DNA from: Prunus persica
Taxonomy: Eukaryota > Streptophyta > Magnoliopsida > Rosales > Rosaceae
Direction of reading: 5' to 3'
Assembly (NCBI RefSeq): GCF_000346465.2
Contig: NC_034016.1
Location: forward strand, 7,117,377 to 7,181,376
Length of the DNA: 64,000 nucleotides
The stretch's first letter is position 1, and each line of letters begins with the position of its first letter. Below, in pieces: positions 54,407 to 64,000 of this stretch. A model generated the notes under the pieces. The model made no database searches and was not told where the DNA came from. It worked only from the letters and a program-made list of their open reading frames with translations. The position numbers and the translations under genes were made by a program.

Positions 54407-55693
54407 TTATGGAGAGGATTCCCCTAGATCGTAGGCATCGTAGGGGTCCTGGCTGTCATCAAACCATGGCTTTGTCTTGGCAGGACTCTGCATGGGCTGG
54501 CAACTAGACGATGGAGGAGAATCATTGTCCTCATTATCATCCATCTGAGAAGCCTGGATGATCAGCTGGCGTGCAATTTCCTGGAGCTCAGCTTTAGACT
54601 TTCCTTCAATTGATGAGGATGATCTGACTGAGTCTGTAGGAGATACTGGGCGAGCAACTGGCTCCCGGGGGAGGTCATTGTAGACGTACTTGGCAATTCT
54701 GTCAACTTCAAACTTGTCCCACCATTTGACTGAGAATTGGCGGGCAAATACACGGGTGTCCTTGGTGATGGCATAGGACCATTTAAGGATCCAAGGTACC
54801 TTGTATCTGGCAATGAACAGCAACTGTTTGGGGAAAAATAAATCAACTAGGGAAAACTTGGCTCTTTTTGTAAAATGGCGGATCAACTCAAGAACTGATA
54901 CTGGTAGAATTTCATCCACTGGACCATATTTTTCCCACCAGTGAAGAAACCAGTAGGGGAATGGGCTTTTAAACTTATTATCAAAATTAATAAACCAGGA
55001 ATGGCTAAAATCTTCAGATTGGTGAAGAAAGATAGTATACCAGGCTTCAATATAATCCGAATAATTATATTGTAATTTTGACTTAAGCATTTTCAACTCA
55101 AAAGGATGGCTACTGAAAGATTGTTGACTGACAATTTTATGAATGTAAAGAGAATGATAAAGAATGGTTTCAGGATGATCCCGATCCTTTATCGGCTTAA
55201 TTTCAACTGATTGTGTCTCAAGTAATATATCTCTATAATACTTGAGGGACTTATAGGGACTCTGGGGCATATAATGAAATCCAGGAGGGAAATAGTGTTT
55301 GGCAATTTCAACTGGATTTGCATTAATATCATATACGGACTCAATGACAAATAAATGAGAATTACTTTTAGGCAAATAAGGGGATGATTTTTTATAAGCA
55401 ACTGATGGCCCTGCAGGGATTTCAACTGCAAAGGGGTCATAACTAGAAACTAGGGTAGATTGATAACTGGGGCGAATTTGGCCAACTGTTGATCCTAAAG
55501 AGGAAAATCTGTTTGCAACTGAGATTGGGGTGGCAACTGATAATGGGGGGTGACCCGGATAAGGAACTATTTGCTGGGGCAACTCTGGCTTAGATTGACT
55601 CATGGAGGAAGGAAGGACTCTGAGCGACTGGGATGACTGGGTTGACTTAGGCTGATTGGCTACTGCTTTTTGTTTGTCTTTCTTGGGAGCCAT
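54407..55693 (-). CDS. EPRV ORF2, unit F: function unknown
   Basis: This is an open frame of 428 codons: three residues shorter than the others because 9 nt are missing near 55649 (PKSPKSTQ became PKSTQ), within short CTTGGGCGA/CTTAGGCTG repeats. It carries the C-type variant set (HKIVSQQ, VSVLELIRHFTKRAKF, KDTRVFARQ) plus a few private changes (PTDSVRSSSS). ORF1 of this unit stops 33 nt upstream instead of overlapping. Confidence 0.85.
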   Translation of the reverse strand: MAPKKDKQKAVANQPKSTQSSQSLRVLPSSMSQSKPELPQQIVPYPGHPPLSVATPISVANRFSSLGSTVGQIRPSYQSTLVSSYDPFAVEIPAGPSVAYKKSSPYLPKSNSHLFVIESVYDINANPVEIAKHYFPPGFHYMPQSPYKSLKYYRDILLETQSVEIKPIKDRDHPETILYHSLYIHKIVSQQSFSSHPFELKMLKSKLQYNYSDYIEAWYTIFLHQSEDFSHSWFINFDNKFKSPFPYWFLHWWEKYGPVDEILPVSVLELIRHFTKRAKFSLVDLFFPKQLLFIARYKVPWILKWSYAITKDTRVFARQFSVKWWDKFEVDRIAKYVYNDLPREPVARPVSPTDSVRSSSSIEGKSKAELQEIARQLIIQASQMDDNEDNDSPPSSSCQPMQSPAKTKPWFDDSQDPYDAYDLGESSP

Positions 55694-55726
55694 TGTGCAT
55701 CCTGCAAGAATTCTCGAGTGAGAAAA

Positions 55727-58700
55727 TCAGGAACAGAGTTCAGAGTTCTCACTGCCTTTCAAATATTCAATTTCAAAATCAAATATACTTAAAATACTTT
55801 GCCACCGTGCAAAAATCTGTTTAGATGCAATGTTTTGAACATCTTTTTCTAAAACATGTTTTGCAGACTTACAATCAACTCTGATTAGAAACTTTTGATT
55901 AAGCAAATCATCTTGAAATTTACTAATGCATAATACAATAGCTAATATTTCTTTTTTAATAGTACTGTAATTATGCTGCGACTGAGTCCAGGTTCCAGAA
56001 TGGAATCGAACAATTTGTTCTGGAGAACTAGGACTGACTTTTTGCTTAAGAATGCCACCATAACCTATGTCAGAGGCATCTGTTTCAACTATTTTGAAAG
56101 AATCAACTGACGGAATACCAAGACAGGGAAGTGTCTTGACATGAGACTTAATCTGTTTAACAACTTCAGTGTGAGTAGACGACCAAGGAGGAGGATTACT
56201 CTGCAACCTATCAAATAGGGGCTTACATTGTTTTCTCAGATTCTGATAGAAGTCAGAGATATAATTTAGAGATCCTAAAAACCTCTGGAGTTGACTCTTA
56301 TCAAGAATTTGATCAGGGAACTTGTCAGCAAACTGAATGACTCGATCAATTGGGGAGATTTGCGACTGACAAATATTGAAACCAAGAAAACGAATATTGG
56401 TTTGGAATAACTTGATCTTTTTGGCAGAAACAACTAAACCATTTCGTTTGACAACTTGAAGGAACTTATTCAAATGTTTCAAATGTTGTTCTATTGACTC
56501 AGAAAAGATTAGAACATCATCAATATAAACAATCGAAAACTGACTGTAGGGATTGAATATATCATTCATGATATTCTGGAATTCACTAGGAGCATTTTTC
56601 AATCCAAAGGGCATTACATTCCATTCGTAATGACCAAAGGGAGTGACAAATGCAGTCTTATACCTATCTGACTCATCTATTTGGATTTGCCAGAAACCAC
56701 TTTTCATATCAAACTTAGAATAGACAACTGCTTTTTCTAATCGATTAATGAGATCTCTTTTATTAGGTATGGGATACCTAATCCATTCTAGGACCGCATT
56801 AAGGGGCTTATAGTTGATAACTAATCTGGGAACTCCTCTTTCTAATTCAGCATTTTTCTGAACATAAAAAGCAGGACATGACCAGGGGGACTTACTTTTG
56901 CGAATTATTTTCTTTTGAAGCAACTCTTCAATTTCTTTCTTACAAAACTCCATCATTTCTTGACTCATTTGGATTGGCCTTGCTTTAGTGGGGATATTTT
57001 TCTCACTAAAGGTTTTGATATAAGGAAGACGGACAACATGCTGTTTCCTATACCAAAAGGCTGTGGGCAACTCAGAACAAATTTCTTCTTTTAATCTTTG
57101 TTCAAATTTTTGAATTTGCAACTGTAAGGACTGACTGGCAAGCTGTTGTTCAACTCTTTTAAACTTAATCTCTTCTTTAAGGAAATTCAACTGGTTAGTT
57201 TTCTGGACAACCTGAAGGGACCTAGAGACAGACTGTTTCTGTAGGGCTTTCAGATTATGCAACTCAGGTTTAGAGAGAAAATTAAACTTAACTTTCTCGC
57301 CTAACTGGGTAGAGATAACACCGTCGTATTCTACCTGGAAGGGATAAAGTAGGCTTATGAAAGGTAATCCTAAGATAACCTCATCAGTAATATTTCTAAT
57401 TAAGACAAATGAAGTTTTAAAACAAACTTTGTTTTGGCAAATATGGGCTTTAGGTAACTCATAATTCAACTGGAGAGATTTTCCTGAAGCAGTGCTTAGG
57501 GTTTCTCTAGACTTCTGGTAGTACTTAGTAGGAATTAGACCTTCCTGAATACAGTTAAGGTCGGCTCCTGAATCAAATAAGGCAACTGTGGTAAACTCAA
57601 AATCTTTGACAATTATTGTAACTTTCGAATACCATTTTCGGAAATCGACTTGTTTGATTAAGTTGACAACTGGGGTTTCTTCGTCAGAACCAACAGGACT
57701 GTCTGACTGGCTACCAGGCACTAAAGGTATTTTGCCTTTTTGAAGACTTGTTAAGTCTTGCCTGATTGTATGGTTTTCAACCTGCAACTGGTTACTAATC
57801 TGTCTTAACTCGGCTAATTCTTGTTTGACTATTTTGACTTCTAACTGGAGATCTTGTAAGGTAACTTCTTTCTTTTTCTGGGCAAACTTTTCTATAGTAG
57901 TGGCTAAACTAACTGGCTGCGGTTTAGGACTACTAGAGCTTTCTTGACTGATGACTTTTCGTAATTTTTTCAAATAATCGGACTTTAACTCAGGGTTTTC
58001 TACTCGGCTGATTAAATCAATTAACAGCTCTTCTTGTTCTTCCTGTTTTGTAAGAACAAAAATAGATTTTAATCTATTACAACACTTATCGGTGCAACCA
58101 AATTGGATATCAGGGGAACTAGGCTGGGAATCTGAAGATCGTTCAGAATCATATCCAGAGCTGGCAACTAAGGTTTCGGGGCTACTAGTTTCAGAGTCTC
58201 GCAACTCTAAAACTTGAATCACTTCTCTCTTTCAGCTTCTGAGATCTGCAACTGCTTAATTGCATCTTTAACTTTACACTCAGAGGCATAATGACCAAAT
58301 TTTTGACATTTAAAACATTTAACTTTGGACTTATCGGTTTTGGGTCGACTCTTCTGGGCTTTTCTTGGGGCTTTAGACCAATTTTTTCTCTTAAAACTTT
58401 TTCTTTTCTTATAAAACTCATTATCACTTTTGACAGCAAAATGCTCTCTTTTGGAGGAAAACCGGCGTTTCCTAAGGTGACTTGGCTTAGACTTGTTTCT
58501 TCTAGAGGGCGGCAAACTACTGAGACCATACTGTTCACAGAAGTTTCCTAACTCATACTTGGCTGATTTCCTATCGGACTGTATTTGTTTTCCGATTTTG
58601 TAATCAACACACATTTTCATGCCAACTTGATTAATTGTGCTTACAATGTTACCATAAGTTAAACTATCCCAATCAATATGACCTAATTCATTACTGAGGG

Positions 58701-60612
58701 TAGTTCTGATCTTATGGGCAAATAGGTTTGGCAGTCCATTAACAAATTTTTCTTTCCAGAATGGTTGATTACTATCGTCTCTAAGCATTACTCTAGAGAT
58801 GAAGACATCTTTGTACCATCTGAAATCGGACAACTTTGGGCATCTAAGATTACTCAACTGATCATGGATCCTAGCAGTTTGATTACTAGGGGTTCCTATG
58901 AAGTGGTCGATTATGGTGTAAAACAGAGTGTTGACACCATCTTCTATACCTTGACCTATTCGTTCGTCAAAGATAGGGTTACCATTATCATTAAGTTTTA
59001 CAGCAAAGGTTATGCGACTTTTAGACTCAGGACTCAGGTGCTTATCCCACCAACTTCTGAGAGTACCGGTGAAACCAGTAACTAACAGAGGGACAATTTC
59101 AGATTGTCTGAAACTGTGATTGGTGATATAGCTATTGGCAACCATGGACATATGTTGTAACTTATTGAGGATCTCTTGCTCAGAGAGACCATCAATATTC
59201 CATTCATACAATTTGTCGGAAGAAACAGAGAACTGGGTCTGCAGGTTTCTTTCTTCAAATTGAATGTCAGGAGGTGTTGGTCTGGGATACCAATTTTTGG
59301 TCAGACTACTGGGGCTGACAAACTTTTCTAATTTCTTAACTTTGGGTTCAACTTGGATTTCTAAAGTTTGAAAGGCTTTTTCAATTTTAGAAATATTGCT
59401 TACTTCTGAAGACTCAGACTCAGAGGTATTTTCTACTGCAAAGGCATCTAGCGTTTTAAGGCCAGATTTCTCAACTTTGGCAGGGGTCAACTGGGCTAAC
59501 ATGTCTTCTATTTTTTTCATTATTGGGGTGATCTTAAGGGTCGGGCTAGACCTAAGATCCTGGAACTGGACAATTGGTTTCTCAACTTTCTTTTTAGACT
59601 CTACGTCTGTAGAACCTAACTTATCAATTTTAGTTTCTATTGTATCCAACTGTTTTCCTATAACAATTAGACTCTGGTTGGTATAATTATTTTGCTCAAG
59701 AATCTTTCTATTACTGTCAGTACTTTCAAAGGTTTTGAAAGGCGTGGCAGGAATAGACGCATTCTTATGCTCAATAATTATGGTTTCGACCGGAGGATGA
59801 CTGGATTCAATGACAGACTTGTCTGACATTTTCCATTTTTCCTTAGTCAAAGTTTTTAACTCATCACTAGACATATAGCGGCTTTCAACAAAATCAAGGT
59901 AGAAAATTTCAACTTGGGCCGACCGCATGTAATCTTTCCATTCACTAAAGATTTCTAGGCGGCGTTGGGCTTCTGGATAGGCTTGGTGATAACTATCCCG
60001 TCTAGACTTGTTCTCAGGGGCTTTGAGATGACTGTTTAGACGTGACCAATCAATTCTGAATTTTCTATTAAGGGTTCTTAACTGGTTATCTACTGTGGCA
60101 TAGTTTTCAACTATAAAGTCAGACTGGGTAGGTGACTCAGGGGATTCTGACTTTTCTTCTACTGAGGCCTGGCCGTAGCAGGGCTGGGTTACCTGAGAGG
60201 ATCTTCTCAGGGACTCAAGCTTTAAATCTATCATGGTTTTTTCTAACTCTAGGTCTCGTTCTAGAGTTGAGGATGAGGCAGTAAAGGAGTGCCTAGCTGG
60301 AGCATGCCTTTGTGACTGACCTGGGGTTGGTAACTGGTGCAGCTGTACATTAGACTTTCGAAGAGGCTGGCTATCGAACCTAATCTTAACCGTGCCATCT
60401 AAGTACTGCTGGATATAGTCTAAATTGTTTAGACTACGTTGAATCGGAGCTGGTTGGCTCTCGGTAACTAGGGTCCAATCTCTAAAATCTAATTGTTCTT
60501 TGCAACTAGAATCATATTCAAATTGTTCTTCATTAACTATCTCAGGGAGTCGACTTATACTGGTCTTAGAACTGCTTGACTTACAGGAATTTGACCTAAG
60601 AAAACGACTCAT
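55727..60612 (-). pseudogene. EPRV ORF1, unit F (movement protein deletion and two frameshifts)
   Basis: It has the same 207-codon in-frame deletion as unit D (FRDW joined to TLVTESQ). Loss of one A near 58219 (AATCAACTT to AATCACTT) breaks the frame about 13 codons after the zinc knuckle. A 7-nt duplication of CAGAGTT at about 55734-55747 shifts the frame in the last part of RNase H, removing the PDFLTRE end with its final catalytic Asp, and stops the protein at 55727. The linker has the NASIPATPFKTFESTDSNRK variant shared with A and D, but without their frameshift. Confidence 0.93.
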
Positions 60613-60927
60613 GGCTACTCAAGTGTTTGACTCAAACGGACTGAGGAAGAAGATAAACAGGGACTTCCTAGACTCACTGTTTACTCTACAAATAACCTAT
60701 TAACCTTTCTCAATTTTCTGTCTCCTGCCCAGCACAAACGCCCTACCCTCGGGACTTACAGATCTAGCAAAAAGGACTCACGGGTCAGACCTTAGAGAAA
60801 GATGAACAGACAACTTGGAGAATAAAAGAAAAGAAGAGGAAGAAGATGAAACCTTCTACTCAGATGCTTAAACCAGCCACTTGGGCGGGAATGAGTAGCA
60901 GACTTAGATAAAGACCGTAACTCTTAC

Positions 60928-60940
60928 GGCTCTGATACCA
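60928..60940 (-). promoter_or_regulatory. Primer binding site, unit F
   Basis: TGGTATCAGAGCC on the minus strand, about 315 nt upstream of the unit F ORF1 start. Confidence 0.9.
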
Positions 60941-61553
60941 AAACGAGGGGACACAGAGAGATAGTCGGGAAAGAAGATGAATATGATGCAGAAACTTAAC
61001 TCAATATTCAGACTAATGCATATGCAGAAAATAATGCATATATGAAATTAGTCAAAATAGAATAATTTAAAAATAGCAACTTTTATTATACTCACAAAGG
61101 TTGCAACTGCAAACTTCAACACAACTAGACTATGTACAAGCGTGATTTCTCTAAAGGTGTTTCAGAGAGAATCTTTAAAACTAAGAAAATAAAATGCAGC
61201 TGGTAAAACCAGTTCTGCCTTACAACTGAGGCCGAAGCCTGAATTTATAGACAACTTTCAACTATGGTTTACAAAAGCAACTATGGTTGGACAGCTGTAG
61301 AAGCACGGGTGTTCAACCTGATTCAACTTTTAGCAACTGTAGAGGTAACTTTTGACTTCTGCAGATGCTCGGCTACTTTCGGTGAATTGTCAAAAAGCGA
61401 ACAGTGCTTTGTCTGCTGCTTTTCGGTGATCTGACTAAAGTAAAAGCAGAGATGCTTTGTCTGCTGCTTTCACGTGGTTTGGCGTCTTCTTTTGACAGAG
61501 TGGTCTGTCGGCAGCTACTTTTGACAAATCGGCAACTTCTTTTGACGAGGCAA
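60941..61553 (-). promoter_or_regulatory. EPRV intergenic region between units F and G
   Basis: TATAAAT is at 61243-61249 and AATAAA at 61082-61087 on the minus strand. Near ORF2 it keeps the extra CGGCAACTTCTTTTGAC repeat but has lost the adjacent GCATGCTTGTCGGCAACTGA stretch seen in units C, D and F, a change consistent with slippage between short repeats. Confidence 0.75.
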
Positions 61554-62849
61554 TTATGGAGAGGATTCCCCTAGATCGTAGGCATCGTAGGGGTCCTGGC
61601 TGTCATCAAACCATGGCTTTGTCTTGGCAGGACTCTGCATGGGCTGGCAACTAGACGATGGAGGAGAATCATTGTCCTCATTATCATCCATCTGAGAAGC
61701 CTGGATGATCAGCTGGCGTGCAATTTCCTGGAGCTCAGCTTTATACTTTCCTTCAATTGATAAGGATGATCTGACTGAGCCTGTAGGAGATACTGGGCGA
61801 GGAACTGGCTCCCGGGGGAGGTCATTGTAGACGTATTTGGCTATTCTGTCAACTTCAAACTTGTCCCACCATTTGACTGAGAATTGGCGGGCAAATACGC
61901 GGACATCCTTGGTAATGGCATAAGACCACTTGAGGATCCAAGGCACTTTGTATCTGGCAATAAACAGCAACTGTTTGGGGAAGAATAAATCGACTAGAGA
62001 GAATTTGGCTTTTTTGGCATAATGGTGAATCAACTCAAGAACTGAGGCTGGTAGAATTTCATCAACTGGACCATATTTTTCCCACCAGTGAAGAAACCAG
62101 TAGGGGAAAGGGCTTTTGAACTTATTATCAAAATTAATAAACCAGGAATGACTAAAATCTTCAGATTGGTGAAGAAAGATAGTATACCAGGCTTCAATAT
62201 AATCCGAATAATTATATTGTAATTTTGACTTAAGCATTTTCAACTCATAGGGATGACTACTAAAAGATTGTTGGCTGACAATTTGATGAATGTATAGAGA
62301 ATGATAAAGAATGGTTTCAGGATGATCCCGATCCTTTATCGGCTTAATTTCAACTGATTGTGTCTCAAGCAATATATCTCTATAATACTTGAGGGACTTA
62401 TAAGGACTCTGGGGCATATAATGAAATCCAGGGGGAAAATAGTGTTTGGCAATTTCTACTGGATTTGCATTGATATCATACAGAGATTCGATGACAAATA
62501 AATGAGAATTACTTTTAGGCAAATAAGGGGACGATTTTTTGTGGACAACTGATGGCCCTGCAGGGATTTCAACTGCAAAGGGGTCATAACTAGAAATTAA
62601 GGTAGACTGATAACTAGGGCGAATTTGACCAACTGTTGATCCTAAAGAGGAAAATCTGTTTGCAACTGAGATTGGGGTGGCAACTGATAATGGGGGGTGA
62701 CCCGGATAAGGAACTATTTGCTTGGGCAACTCTGGCTTAGATTGACTCATGGAGGAAGGAAGGACTCTGAGCGACTGAGATGACTGGGTTGACTTGGGCG
62801 ACTTGGGCTGATTGGCTACTGCTTTTTGTTTGTCTTTCTTGGGAGCCAT
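61554..62849 (-). CDS. EPRV ORF2, unit G: function unknown
   Basis: This is an intact 431-codon frame of the D-type variant group (STLISSYDP, PSVVHKKSS, IESLYDI), with one private Ser-to-Tyr change (EGKYKAEL). It overlaps the end of ORF1 by 34 nt. Confidence 0.85.
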   Translation of the reverse strand: MAPKKDKQKAVANQPKSPKSTQSSQSLRVLPSSMSQSKPELPKQIVPYPGHPPLSVATPISVANRFSSLGSTVGQIRPSYQSTLISSYDPFAVEIPAGPSVVHKKSSPYLPKSNSHLFVIESLYDINANPVEIAKHYFPPGFHYMPQSPYKSLKYYRDILLETQSVEIKPIKDRDHPETILYHSLYIHQIVSQQSFSSHPYELKMLKSKLQYNYSDYIEAWYTIFLHQSEDFSHSWFINFDNKFKSPFPYWFLHWWEKYGPVDEILPASVLELIHHYAKKAKFSLVDLFFPKQLLFIARYKVPWILKWSYAITKDVRVFARQFSVKWWDKFEVDRIAKYVYNDLPREPVPRPVSPTGSVRSSLSIEGKYKAELQEIARQLIIQASQMDDNEDNDSPPSSSCQPMQSPAKTKPWFDDSQDPYDAYDLGESSP

Positions 62850-64000
62850 TGTGCATCCTGCAAGAATTCTCGAGTGAGAAAATCAGGAACAGAGTTCTCA
62901 CTGCCTTTCAAATATTCAATTTCAAAATCAAATATACTTAAAATACTTTGCCATCGTGCAAAAATCTGTTTAGATGCAATGTTTTGAACATCTTTTTCTA
63001 AAACATGTTTTGCAGACTTACAATCAACTCTGATTAGAAACTTTTGATTAAGCAAATCATCTTGAAATTTACTAATGCATAATACAATAGCTAATATTTC
63101 TTTTTTAATAGTACTGTAATTATGCTGCGACTGAGTCCAGGTTCCAGAATGGAATCGAACAATTTGTTCTGGAGAACTTGGACTGACTTTTTGCTTAAGA
63201 ATGCCACCATAACCTATGTCAGAGGCATCTGTTTCAACTATTTTGAAAGAATCAACTGACGGAATACCAAGACAGGGAAGTGTCTTGACATGAGACTTAA
63301 TCTGTTTAACAACTTCAGTGTGAGTAGACGACCAAGGAGGAGGATTACTCTGCAACCTATCAAATAGGGGCTTACACTGTTTTCTCAGATTCTGATAGAA
63401 GTCAGAGATATAATTTAGAGATCCTAAAAACCTCTGGAGTTGACTCTTATCAAGAATTTGATCAGGGAACTTGTCAGCAAACTGAATGACTCGATCAATT
63501 GGGGAGATTTGCGACTGACAAATATTGAAACCAAGAAAACGAATATTGGTTTGGAATAACTTGATCTTTTTGGCAGAAACAACTAAACCATTCTGTTTGA
63601 CAACTTGAAGGAACTTATTCAAATGTTTCCAATGTTGTTCTATTGACTCAGAAAAGATTAGAACATCATCAATATAAACAATCGAAAACTGACTGTAAGG
63701 ATTGAATATATCATTCATGATATTCTGGAATTCACTAGGAGCATTTTTCAAACCAAAGGGCATCACATTCCATTCGTAATGACCAAAGGGAGTGACAAAT
63801 GCAGTCTTATATCTATCTGACTCATCTATTTGGATTTGCCAGAAACCACTTTTCATATCAAACTTAGAATAGACAACTGCTTTTTCTAATCGATTAATGA
63901 GATCTCTTTTATTAGGTATGGGATACCTAATCCATTCTAGGACCGCATTAAGGGGCTTATAGTTGATAACTAATCTGGGAACTCCTCTTCTAATCAGCAT
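62816..64000 (-). CDS. EPRV ORF1 3' part, unit G (runs off the window)
   Basis: This is the last ~390 codons of ORF1: reverse transcriptase from RGVPRLVINYKPLNAV through YIDDVLIF, then RNase H with ETDASDIGYGG and the PDFLTRE end, open to the normal stop at 62816. The 5' part lies beyond the window, so movement-protein status is unknown. The final bases (about 63985-64000) lack two T residues present in every other copy, which breaks the frame at the edge and may be sequencing error. Confidence 0.88.
   Translation of the reverse strand: MLIRRGVPRLVINYKPLNAVLEWIRYPIPNKRDLINRLEKAVVYSKFDMKSGFWQIQIDESDRYKTAFVTPFGHYEWNVMPFGLKNAPSEFQNIMNDIFNPYSQFSIVYIDDVLIFSESIEQHWKHLNKFLQVVKQNGLVVSAKKIKLFQTNIRFLGFNICQSQISPIDRVIQFADKFPDQILDKSQLQRFLGSLNYISDFYQNLRKQCKPLFDRLQSNPPPWSSTHTEVVKQIKSHVKTLPCLGIPSVDSFKIVETDASDIGYGGILKQKVSPSSPEQIVRFHSGTWTQSQHNYSTIKKEILAIVLCISKFQDDLLNQKFLIRVDCKSAKHVLEKDVQNIASKQIFARWQSILSIFDFEIEYLKGSENSVPDFLTREFLQDAQWLPRKTNKKQ

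Larger units (their letters stand above)
22175..64000 (-). mobile_element. Tandem array of endogenous pararetrovirus (Caulimoviridae, probably Florendovirus)
   Basis: At least six partial or complete units lie head to tail on the minus strand, and the array continues past the window. Each full unit has the Caulimoviridae order: Met-tRNA primer site, ORF1 polyprotein with movement protein, capsid, CCHC knuckle, aspartic protease, reverse transcriptase and RNase H, then a second ORF. There are no LTRs and no integrase, which separates it from Ty3/gypsy elements despite the related polymerase. Two ORFs in this order fit Florendovirus; Petuvirus, with one long ORF, is the nearest alternative. PBS-to-PBS length is about 7.77 kb for the A-side unit and 7.17 kb for D and F. 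Units share very high identity with mosaic variants, so amplification or gene conversion is recent relative to integration. Confidence 0.95.

Noticed and set aside
27076..60703. Plus-strand open frames of 60-106 codons repeated in every unit
   Set aside because: They are antisense shadows of ORF1, recurring only because the coding strand is conserved. They have no start context or similarity of their own.
24706..64000. Ty3/gypsy retrotransposon for the large array
   Set aside because: There is no integrase and no LTR; a 30K-type movement protein and a second ORF are present and the primer site lies in a circular-type intergenic region. This is Caulimoviridae.

Overview
This window looks like nuclear DNA of a flowering plant. 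It has no recognisable host gene. It is a mosaic of mitochondrial-like DNA, decayed retrotransposons, two CACTA (En/Spm) DNA transposons, and a tandem array of an integrated plant pararetrovirus (Caulimoviridae) that fills 22175 to the right edge. The nuclear assignment rests on the mixture itself: mitochondrial nad1/matR pieces, the 5' tip of a cytosolic 18S rRNA gene, Ty3/gypsy fragments, CACTA transposases and an endogenous pararetrovirus (EPRV) on one continuous sequence. The species cannot be named from what is visible.

Layout. 1-5960: mitochondrial-like DNA with the last exon of nad1, group II intron domain V and the 3' end of matR, interrupted by a retrotransposon gag/protease fragment, a ~295-bp repeat present twice, and an 18S rDNA tip inside one repeat copy. 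6330-7640: plus-strand Ty3/gypsy (Tat-like) reverse transcriptase remnant. 8450-9540: minus-strand LTR with a primer binding site and a dense cluster of TTGAC motifs. ~9640-14765: decayed plus-strand CACTA element. 15800-16919: minus-strand gypsy fragment with two RNase H domains. 17005-22170: better preserved minus-strand CACTA element of the same family.

22175-64000: head-to-tail EPRV units, all on the minus strand, named A to G from left to right. A unit is: intergenic promoter/polyadenylation region, Met-tRNA primer binding site (PBS), ~315-nt leader, ORF1 (movement protein, capsid, zinc knuckle, aspartic protease, reverse transcriptase, RNase H) and an overlapping ORF2 of unknown function. 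Two long ORFs in this order fit the proposed genus Florendovirus; the family is certain, the genus is inferred. PBS-to-PBS length is about 7.77 kb where ORF1 is full length and about 7.17 kb where the movement protein is deleted. Only unit C has both ORFs open. Units A, B, D and F carry frameshifts, a stop, deletions or rearranged joints; E is a 5' stub; G runs off the window. B also contains a 100-N assembly gap.

The most interesting signals are the interleaving of full-length and in-frame movement-protein-deleted units, a rearrangement joint with templated filler present twice, and mosaic sharing of variants between units, which implies repeated recombination or amplification.
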